A DNA stretch of 6,246 nucleotides from Rhodospirillaceae bacterium. GTDB taxonomy: Bacteria; Pseudomonadota; Alphaproteobacteria; UBA8366; GCA-2717185. Positions 1 to 5,257 of this stretch are shown piece after piece; the stretch's first letter is position 1; each line of letters starts with the position of its first letter. Under the pieces are notes generated by a model, which was given only the letters and a program-made list of their open reading frames with translations, had not been told where the DNA came from and ran no database searches. The position numbers were made by a program, and so were the translations under genes. Location: NCBI GenBank assembly GCA_002717185.1, contig PBDC01000012.1:1-6246 (forward strand), in the 5' to 3' direction.

Positions 1-738
1 TTGGCAACCCGGTTCGATGAAACGGATTCACTTGTTGTCTATGACAACGTCTTCGTGCCATGGGAGCATGTCTTCGTTTATAAAAATTTGGATATTTGTC
101 GCGACCAGTGGTTCGAGACGCCAGCCCATATTTTGGGTAACAACCAGGCGCAGATCCGTTTCGTCACGAAGCTGCGTTTCCTGACCGGTTTGGCGCAGCG
201 TATCACACAGATGAATGGCATCCATAAGATGCCGCCCGTTCAGGGTCAGATCGCTGACATCGCGGTGCAGGCGGCGATCTATGAGGGGCTGCTCGACGGG
301 CAGATCGCCAAGGCACAGCCGAATGAGAACGGCGTCTACGTGCCACACCCGCAGATCCACTACGCAGCGATGGTATTGCAGTCACGGCTCTATCCAGAAA
401 TTCTTGAGGTGCTGCGGGAACTTACGGGTGGAGGCATGATCCAATTGCCATCCAATGTGAAAGATTTCGATACACCGGAGGCAGGCGATGATATCCGGCG
501 CTACGTGCAGTCGCCAGATTGGCCGGCAGAAGAACGGGTAAAACTACTTAAACTCGCCTGGGATGCAGTTGGTTCCGAATTTGCTAGCCGCCATGCCCAG
601 TACGAAAAGTTCTACGCTGGTGCACCTTTTATCGTGAAGAACCGGTTCATGTGGAACTACGATTTTGAGACCAGCGAACGCCTCGTCGACAAAGCGCTTG
701 CCGGTTATGACATGAAGGGCCGTGTGGTTGAAGAGTAA
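1..738 (+). CDS. HpaB-family FAD-dependent aromatic hydroxylase, 3' part only
   Basis: C-terminal half of a 4-hydroxyphenylacetate 3-hydroxylase (HpaB/HpaH) family protein. The reading frame is open at base 1; the TTG there is simply a Leu codon, so the true start lies outside the window. Family members are about 480-520 aa, and the 245 residues here cover roughly the second half. Visible family signatures are the YDNVFVPWEHVF strand near residues 14-25, the GNNQAQIRFVTKL helix (46-58) before a GLA motif, the RELTGGGMIQLPS loop (139-151) and the LAWDAVGSEFASR segment (185-197). The fold is acyl-CoA-dehydrogenase-like. Members normally use FADH2 from a separate flavin reductase to ortho-hydroxylate phenols in the cytoplasm. 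The related 4-hydroxybutyryl-CoA dehydratases carry a His-x6-Cys iron-sulfur ligand pair in this half; here His43 is followed seven residues later by Ala50, so a monooxygenase role is favoured. The substrate cannot be read from the sequence. The next gene starts 13 nt downstream, so co-transcription is likely. Confidence 0.88.
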   Translation: MATRFDETDSLVVYDNVFVPWEHVFVYKNLDICRDQWFETPAHILGNNQAQIRFVTKLRFLTGLAQRITQMNGIHKMPPVQGQIADIAVQAAIYEGLLDGQIAKAQPNENGVYVPHPQIHYAAMVLQSRLYPEILEVLRELTGGGMIQLPSNVKDFDTPEAGDDIRRYVQSPDWPAEERVKLLKLAWDAVGSEFASRHAQYEKFYAGAPFIVKNRFMWNYDFETSERLVDKALAGYDMKGRVVEE

Positions 739-751
739 CAGGGAGCAGAGA

Positions 752-1651
752 ATGAAAGCTGGCTGGGGCATACCTAACAATTGGGGCGGCGACGATCCAA
801 ACGATCTGATTACTATTGCGGTTAAGGCGGAGGCGCTAGGTTTCAGCAGCATCTGGGTGCGCGAACATTTATTTCACGCTTCCTACGTAGCTGACCGGCT
901 GCATGATCGTCCCTATTACGACGCTCTAACGATCCTGACTGCGATTGGGCAGGCGACGCAAAATATACGGCTTGGAACGTCGGTTTTGGTGCTGCCGTGG
1001 CACAACCCTCCAAGGCTTGGAAAGATGATCGCGACGCTCGACCAACTGTCCGGTGGTCGGGTCGATATGGGTATCGGCGTGGCTATGACTGAGGACGAGT
1101 TCGAGAACCTTGGCGTCAATTTTAAGACGCGTGGCAAACGCACAGACGATTTTCTTGGTGCGCTGCAGGCACTGTGGACACAGGATATCCCGGACTACGC
1201 TGGAGAGTTTTATCGTTATAGTGGTCAGCGGTTTTCGCCAAAACCACAACAACAGCCTTACCCGCCGATCCTTGTTGGCGGCTACAGCAAGGCGGCCTTC
1301 CGGCGGATCGCGCGGTTTGGGGATGGTTGGCATACCCTTCGCCAGTCACCCGAACAAGTGTCGGCCGGCATTGCAGAGATTACTCGGCAAATGGAGAAAG
1401 CGGGCCGCGACGCGACGCGATTGCGTCATTCGATTACTTTGCCGTTAGATTATTCCGGCAGGAAAAACCCGGACCCATCCGTCAAGGACCGGACAATCCT
1501 GCGAGGTAGCAACGACGATATGGCGGAAACCATCAACGCCTACCGTCAAGCTGGTTTGGATGAGATCATCGTTAGCGTTAACACCGCAGACCTGACTGAG
1601 AACACCGACACCATGGCTCGTTTCATGGAGGGGGCCCGGGCAAGAATTTAG
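752..1651 (+). CDS. LLM-class (luciferase-like) flavin-dependent oxidoreductase
   Basis: A 299-aa bacterial-luciferase-like TIM-barrel protein, of normal length for the family. Motifs seen: EALGFSSIWVREH (residues 27-39), the RLGTSVLVLPWHNP strand and loop (73-86), the DQLSGGRVDMGIGV segment (97-110) that is diagnostic of the family, and PPILVGGYSKAAFRRIARFGDGW split across residues 171-193. Members use FMNH2 or F420 to oxidise or reduce small organic substrates, and some proteobacterial members attack N-heterocycles or pyrimidines; cofactor and substrate cannot be decided here. The ATG at 752 is preferred over an in-frame GTG at 722 because an AGGGAG ribosome binding site (740-745) sits 6 nt upstream and the family's N-terminus begins at this methionine. 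The gene lies 13 nt after the HpaB-type hydroxylase, implying one transcript and a shared pathway. Its stop codon overlaps the stop of the opposing Rieske gene, and no terminator is evident at its end. Confidence 0.9.
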   Translation: MKAGWGIPNNWGGDDPNDLITIAVKAEALGFSSIWVREHLFHASYVADRLHDRPYYDALTILTAIGQATQNIRLGTSVLVLPWHNPPRLGKMIATLDQLSGGRVDMGIGVAMTEDEFENLGVNFKTRGKRTDDFLGALQALWTQDIPDYAGEFYRYSGQRFSPKPQQQPYPPILVGGYSKAAFRRIARFGDGWHTLRQSPEQVSAGIAEITRQMEKAGRDATRLRHSITLPLDYSGRKNPDPSVKDRTILRGSNDDMAETINAYRQAGLDEIIVSVNTADLTENTDTMARFMEGARARI

Positions 1652-2949
1652 CGTGTCACCCTGCCGCGTGGGTGCCCAAAGCGCTCGGTGAGGACCGTTT
1701 CGAGTTCCTTGTCACTGCTAGTAACCCAGGCGCCGGGACGGGTGCAGAATGCCTCCGCGTCGCGGGCGGCGGGTGGCTCCTTACCTTTTTCTGCGAGCGC
1801 TTTTGCCTGACTGATTAAAAGTCGCCGAAAATGCACAATGGCGGCGTCCGTTGCCGTCAGGTTCTCGTTCGTGCGGTCGGCGATCCAGCCCTGGCTTTGC
1901 TGGATCATGATGTCCTGTTCGGCGGTGCCCTTGACGCCGGTGTATGTCTGGTATTTCTGGACTTCTCGGTCGATCTCGTAGTCGTTCGACCGGTTGCGCA
2001 CAGGCATGTAATCGGGACCGACCTCGGCGAAGATGCCGTGGCCTTCCTTGATTTTTGCCAGTTCCTCGTCGTGCAGATCGCGCTCTGGGTTCCAGGCGTA
2101 ACAATACATCCAGCAACCGGTATCTGTGGTCGGCACCAGGGTAAAGCCGTAATAGGTCTCACCGGGCACGGTCGCTGGGCCGGTGCCGTGTGAAGGCAGC
2201 ATAAATTGGGTCATGCGCCAGTAAAGTTCCCCTTCATCATCGGTCGCCCGCGCGCCGCCGGCGACAAATCCCGCATCGTGGTCCAGCAAACCGAACTTTG
2301 GCCGTCCGTCGCGGCGCATCCATTCGAGATGCCGGTTTGGCGAGTTAGCGTCTTGGTTTACCGTTGTCTGTTTGCTTGGTGCGGGCATGTGCAGGAAGGA
2401 GAAATGCGAAGTATCTAGGTCGCCCTCCATAATCTGTACCCAGTTGCACTCGATGCGCTGTTTCATAACGTAACGCTTGCTCTCGGAGACCAGGCCAAAT
2501 TCGAGTTGTGGCACCTCCGGTAGATGGTCGGTCTCCGGCCCAAGATAGGCCCAGACAAAACCACCATATTCGCGGGTCGGATAGGCTTTGATTCGCATCG
2601 TGTCGTGCATGCGCACACCGGGCGGAACGTTGGGTAAATCCGCGGCATTGCCCTCTCGATCGAACTTCCATCCGTGATAGACGCAACGCAAACCGCATTC
2701 CTCGTTGCGGCCGTAATACAAGTCGGCTCCGCGATGCGGACAATAGCGGTCAATTAGACCTACCACTGCGTTGCTGTCACGAAACGCAACCAGCTCTTCA
2801 CCCAGAGCAGTCACGGGAACCGGTGTGCCATCCGGTTCAGACAGTTCCTCAACAAGGGCCACCGGTTGCCAGAAGCGGCGAAAATATTGGCCCATTGGCG
2901 TGTCGGAGCCGGATTGGGTCAATAGTTTGTTTTCTTCGACAGTCAGCAT
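1648..2949 (-). CDS. Rieske non-heme iron oxygenase, alpha subunit (phthalate 4,5-dioxygenase type)
   Basis: A 433-aa ring-hydroxylating oxygenase terminal component. The Rieske [2Fe-2S] ligands are Cys70-x-His72 and Cys89-x2-His92 with the usual 16-residue gap. The catalytic domain has the DxxHxxxxH motif as Asp179, His182 and His187, with Asp346 in an EQDIMIQQSQG stretch as the probable third iron ligand. The N-terminus (MLTVEENKLLTQSG, GQYFRRFWQPVAL) and the overall order match the homotrimeric phthalate/vanillate-type oxygenases, which dihydroxylate, hydroxylate or O/N-demethylate aromatic carboxylates or ethers in the cytoplasm. They need a separate reductase, not present in the window. 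The start at 2949 is chosen because the frame's only longer alternative, a TTG at 2988, lies inside a terminator hairpin, and because family N-termini align at this methionine. The ribosome binding site is a modest AAGGAA (2967-2962) with a long 12-nt spacer. The 3' end overlaps the opposing LLM gene by 4 bp. Confidence 0.93.
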   Translation of the reverse strand: MLTVEENKLLTQSGSDTPMGQYFRRFWQPVALVEELSEPDGTPVPVTALGEELVAFRDSNAVVGLIDRYCPHRGADLYYGRNEECGLRCVYHGWKFDREGNAADLPNVPPGVRMHDTMRIKAYPTREYGGFVWAYLGPETDHLPEVPQLEFGLVSESKRYVMKQRIECNWVQIMEGDLDTSHFSFLHMPAPSKQTTVNQDANSPNRHLEWMRRDGRPKFGLLDHDAGFVAGGARATDDEGELYWRMTQFMLPSHGTGPATVPGETYYGFTLVPTTDTGCWMYCYAWNPERDLHDEELAKIKEGHGIFAEVGPDYMPVRNRSNDYEIDREVQKYQTYTGVKGTAEQDIMIQQSQGWIADRTNENLTATDAAIVHFRRLLISQAKALAEKGKEPPAARDAEAFCTRPGAWVTSSDKELETVLTERFGHPRGRVTR

Positions 2950-2960
2950 TAGAAAATGCT
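2945..2960 (-). promoter_or_regulatory. Small inverted repeat covering the Rieske gene start codon
   Basis: On the minus strand AGCATT, loop TTCT, AATGCT forms a perfect 6-bp stem with a 4-nt loop; the ATG start (2949-2947) is in the 3' arm. It sits between the AAGGAA ribosome binding site and the gene body. In the mRNA it could partly hide the start codon or shorten the effective spacer. The stem has only two GC pairs, so it is weak and may be chance. Confidence 0.3.
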
Positions 2961-2986
2961 TTTCCTTCGTGATTAGCTCACCATAC

Positions 2987-3014
2987 AAAAGGGCGCGACG
3001 AATGCCGCGCCCTT
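2987..3014 (-). terminator. Rho-independent terminator after the small exported-protein gene
   Basis: A perfect 9-bp inverted repeat, AAGGGCGCG (3014-3006) and CGCGCCCTT (2997-2989), with an 8-nt loop. It begins 26 nt past the stop codon of the 3448-3041 gene. Read on the minus strand it runs straight into TTTTG, giving a GC-rich stem plus a short U-tract. On the plus strand the stem is followed by CTAGGG, so termination is expected only in the minus direction. Its downstream edge is about 37 nt before the Rieske start codon. Confidence 0.8.
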
Positions 3015-3040
3015 CTAGGGTGCTTAAAACGATGCGGCCG

Positions 3041-3448
3041 TTACTTGCACTTGAACGTCATCTTCTTCTTCTTGCCGTTCAAATAGGCAGTGTAGGATTT
3101 CTTTTCACCTTTGACTTTGACCAGTTTGTACATCTGGGGTTCGCCAACGACGCCAAACTGCAGCGACAGCATATCCCCGGAAATCTTCCACTTTCCGCCT
3201 AAGGTCGTAGATTTGCCGATGTTCCTGTCGGCGTTTCCGGAGGTCGCAGTTTCGTCTTTATAGTAAAAATCGGTACCCTTATCTTTGCCCTTTTTACCGG
3301 CCTTCCAGGAACAGGTTATGCTGCCCTTGGCGAAGGCTTTTTTCACCTCGGCCGCGGACATGAATTTTTTATCGCCAGCCTGCGCCATAACGCCACTTGT
3401 CAGAAGCGCGATGGATGTTGCTGTGATGAAGGTCTTGAGCGATTTCAT
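3041..3448 (-). CDS. Small exported lysine-rich protein of unknown function
   Basis: A 135-aa protein I do not recognise with confidence. Residues 1-24 form a typical Sec signal peptide: Lys2/Lys5, a hydrophobic core around FITATSIALLTSGV, and cleavage probably after VMA (22) or AQA (24). The mature part is about 111 residues, strongly basic (27 Lys in the whole chain, including KKKK at 126-129), and has exactly two cysteines, Cys46 and Cys134, which could form a disulfide in the periplasm. The pattern SAAEVKKAFAKG, then a Tyr/Phe pair, then GGKWKISGDMLSLQ, and a strand-rich C-terminus resembles small calycin-like or DUF995-like periplasmic proteins, but that is only a suggestion. The ATG at 3448 has a good ribosome binding site, GAGGGA, about 5 nt upstream. 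A 91-bp gap separates it from the crotonase gene and it has its own terminator, so it is probably its own transcription unit, unrelated to the surrounding catabolic genes. Confidence 0.8.
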   Translation of the reverse strand: MKSLKTFITATSIALLTSGVMAQAGDKKFMSAAEVKKAFAKGSITCSWKAGKKGKDKGTDFYYKDETATSGNADRNIGKSTTLGGKWKISGDMLSLQFGVVGEPQMYKLVKVKGEKKSYTAYLNGKKKKMTFKCK

Positions 3449-3539
3449 GGAGGTCCCTCTGTCATTTGGTTACTTGCTTGCTGCGTATTCTGCAAAAACT
3501 GGTCGCCGCCGTCCATAGATGACTTGAAACAGCGTTGTA
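3449..3539 (-). other. Intergenic gap upstream of the small exported-protein gene
   Basis: These 91 bp between the crotonase stop and the small exported gene probably hold that gene's promoter. On the minus strand TTGCAG followed 17 nt later by TAACCA is the best -35/-10-like pair I can see, but the -10 match is poor. The GAGGGA ribosome binding site lies near 3460-3455. I see no hairpin with a T-tract to end the upstream operon. Confidence 0.3.
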
Positions 3540-4376
3540 TCAACTTTGATAACCGAGTTCGGCGCAAAGTTCGTTTATGCGCAACTCGCCATTGCGGGTC
3601 TGGCCGCCGATTTCAAGGAACCGCTGCATATTGCGCTGAGCCTCATTGGTTCGGAGCAGTTGCTCAAAAAGGTAGGCTTCTTCGGTCAAGCCTTCTGTCC
3701 AGGGGCGTTCAGCCTGGTTGACCGCTAATTTCGCTTGCCGCACTGCTGGCAGTGGAAATGAGGCGATGCGTTTTGCCAGTTTGCTGACAAATGGCCCAAT
3801 TTCCTCCGGTTCGAAGATACGGTTTAGATAACCCCAGCGTTCCGCTGTTTCCGCGTCTAAATCGTCTCCGCTGAGAATTAGTTCGAGCGCACGGCCACGG
3901 CCCAATAAACGCGGCATCCGCTGCGTGCCTGTCCCGCCCGGGATAATACCAAGCGGGACCTCCATCTGATTGATTTTCGTTTTGCCACGAACGCCGAAGC
4001 GCATGTCGAAGGACGCCGACAGCTCGCTGCCGCCGCCGCCGACCCGGCCTTCAATCTGGGCGATGATCACTTTGTTCATTGTGCGAAAGCGTTCGCACAG
4101 GACATGGAACGCCTTCAGCTGCGCGTCGCGTTGCGGTTCGAACCCGGTTGGCCGGTCGAGGATGGCCGCTACGTCGAAATGGGCAAGAAAGAAATCCGGG
4201 TCGGCACTACGCATGAGGACAACCGAAAGAGTGGGATCCGCTTTTAGTCGGGACGACAGAGTGTCGAGTTCCAGCAGCAATTCCATAGTGATAATATTGG
4301 CTGGCGGATTGTCGATGGTGACGGTCGCGACGCGGTCGTCGCATTCCACCGCCAATAATTTGAAGTCGTAGGCCAA
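3540..4376 (-). CDS. Enoyl-CoA hydratase/isomerase family protein (crotonase fold)
   Basis: A 278-aa crotonase-superfamily enzyme, of normal length. The CoA-thioester oxyanion hole is expected from the FFLAHFDV segment (62-69, equivalent to the FxAGADI motif, with His66-Phe67 replacing Gly-Ala) and from Gly115 in the GGGGSELS motif. Both acid residues of true enoyl-CoA hydratases are present: Glu118 in GGSELS and Glu139 in NQMEVPLGIIPGGTGTQRM. Hydration of a 2-enoyl-CoA is therefore plausible, although crotonases also act as isomerases, ring-opening hydrolases or lyases. The start is a TTG at 4376, supported by a consensus AAGGAGG ribosome binding site with a 5-nt spacer; no ATG in frame fits the N-terminus MAYDFKLLAVE. 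It begins 22 nt after the PxpA-like gene and is probably the third gene of the operon begun by the CoA-transferase, so its substrate is likely the CoA ester produced by that enzyme. Confidence 0.9.
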   Translation of the reverse strand: MAYDFKLLAVECDDRVATVTIDNPPANIITMELLLELDTLSSRLKADPTLSVVLMRSADPDFFLAHFDVAAILDRPTGFEPQRDAQLKAFHVLCERFRTMNKVIIAQIEGRVGGGGSELSASFDMRFGVRGKTKINQMEVPLGIIPGGTGTQRMPRLLGRGRALELILSGDDLDAETAERWGYLNRIFEPEEIGPFVSKLAKRIASFPLPAVRQAKLAVNQAERPWTEGLTEEAYLFEQLLRTNEAQRNMQRFLEIGGQTRNGELRINELCAELGYQS

Positions 4377-4381
4377 AACGG

Positions 4382-4388
4382 CCTCCTT
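4382..4388 (-). promoter_or_regulatory. Strong ribosome binding site that decides a TTG start
   Basis: The minus strand reads AAGGAGG, CCGTT, TTG. This is a full consensus Shine-Dalgarno with a 5-nt spacer ahead of the crotonase's TTG codon at 4376, inside the 22-nt gap after the PxpA-like gene. It is the best ribosome binding site in the window and is the main reason to accept a non-ATG start. Confidence 0.8.
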
Positions 4389-4398
4389 CCAAACCAGT

Positions 4399-5253
4399 TT
4401 AAATGATACCTGCCGCCGGTTTTATGGCTATATTTTCTGCCTTAAGTGCTGCGGCGACGGCTTTCCCCATCTCTGCCGCGCCCGGAGTGTCACTGTGCAG
4501 GCAAAAGGTGTCGGCTTGCATCGGCACTCGTGCACCGTCCTCGGCGACGACATACTTATTTCGTACAACGTTTACGATTTGTGCGGCAGCTTCCTCTGCG
4601 CCATCCAGCAAAGCGTTTGGTTGGCTGCGGTCGACGATCGCTCCTGCGCTGTCATAGCGGCGGTCGGCGTAACATTCACGCGTAACACGCAGTTTAGAAG
4701 CCTGAAGCTGCTTCAAGGTTTGCGCCCGAGCGGGTGATACAACAATGATTTCTGGATCGAAGGCGCGAATGGCCTCGATCATTGCGGCGCAGGCCCATTC
4801 TTTTGTTGCTACGTCGTAATAAAGCGCTCCGTGGCACTTGACCGTCCGGATCCGCTGCCCGAAATCTCGCAGAACCCCATCGAGAGCACCTAACTGATAC
4901 AGAAATACGCTGGTTAGCTCCGCTGGGGTCATCATGACGTGGTCCTGACCGAAATTGAAAAGGCCCGGGTAAGAGGGGTGCGCGCCGATCTGAATGTTCC
5001 GTTCTAGCAAATTTGGAACCAGCCGATGCAGGACTAATGGGTCACCGGAGTGCAGGCCGCATGCTAGGTAGGCGGAACTGATTACTGATAATAGTGCGTC
5101 GTCCGCGCGCGTCATCGTTTGCCGAGGGTGAAAGCGGGCGCCCGTTTCGGGGAGGGCTGTGTGCTGGAGGACGTCGACCGGGATACCGGCCGGTGGCAGC
5201 ACGAAACCCTCCGCGAGTTCGGTAGATAGGTCGACGGCCTGCGCTTCCATCAT
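4399..5253 (-). CDS. Divergent LamB/YcsF (PxpA-like) family protein
   Basis: A 284-aa member of the LamB/YcsF family, whose characterised bacterial member PxpA is the subunit of ATP-dependent 5-oxoprolinase that works with PxpB and PxpC. Fungal LamB belongs to lactam use. Conserved blocks in order: a degenerate N-terminal motif VDLSTELAEGF (7-17), ACGLHSGD (64-71), IGAHPSYPGLFNFG (89-102), LYQLGAL (118-124), VKCHGALYYDVA (138-149), ADRRYDSAGAIVDRSQP (196-212) and ADTFCLHSDTPGAA (247-260). Compared with the roughly 245-255 aa family, about 30 extra residues sit between the first motif and ACGLHSGD. The first motif also departs from the usual DLNxDxGEG (Ser for Asn, Glu for Asp, Ala for Gly). 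Two adjacent ATGs (5253, 5250) are possible starts. The first is 4 nt past the CoA-transferase stop, so translation is probably coupled. No PxpB or PxpC gene is visible, so genuine 5-oxoprolinase activity is doubtful. Confidence 0.85.
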   Translation of the reverse strand: MMEAQAVDLSTELAEGFVLPPAGIPVDVLQHTALPETGARFHPRQTMTRADDALLSVISSAYLACGLHSGDPLVLHRLVPNLLERNIQIGAHPSYPGLFNFGQDHVMMTPAELTSVFLYQLGALDGVLRDFGQRIRTVKCHGALYYDVATKEWACAAMIEAIRAFDPEIIVVSPARAQTLKQLQASKLRVTRECYADRRYDSAGAIVDRSQPNALLDGAEEAAAQIVNVVRNKYVVAEDGARVPMQADTFCLHSDTPGAAEMGKAVAAALKAENIAIKPAAGII

Positions 5254-5257
5254 CCTG

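Noticed and set aside
28..360. 110-codon open frame on the minus strand inside the HpaB-type gene
   Set aside because: It lies opposite a well-conserved coding sequence and its translation has no recognisable domain or convincing ribosome binding site.
1..738. 4-hydroxybutyryl-CoA dehydratase as an alternative identity for the HpaB-family gene
   Set aside because: The His-x6-Cys iron-sulfur ligand pair expected in this half is absent (Ala at the Cys position), so the monooxygenase branch fits better.
722..751. Upstream GTG start for the LLM gene
   Set aside because: It overlaps the end of the hydroxylase gene and adds ten residues absent from the family, whereas the ATG at 752 has a well-placed AGGGAG.
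1657..1674. CACCC / GGGTG inverted repeat near the convergent gene ends as a possible terminator
   Set aside because: The stem is only 5 bp, no T-tract follows on either strand, and it falls in the coding sequence of the Rieske C-terminus.
2950..2988. TTG start adding 13 residues to the Rieske protein
   Set aside because: The codon is inside the T-tract of the terminator hairpin and has no ribosome binding site. Family N-termini match the methionine at 2949.
3970..4371. 133-codon plus-strand open frame opposite the crotonase gene
   Set aside because: It is a low-complexity Ser/Arg-rich shadow of a strongly conserved gene, with no domain and no ribosome binding site.
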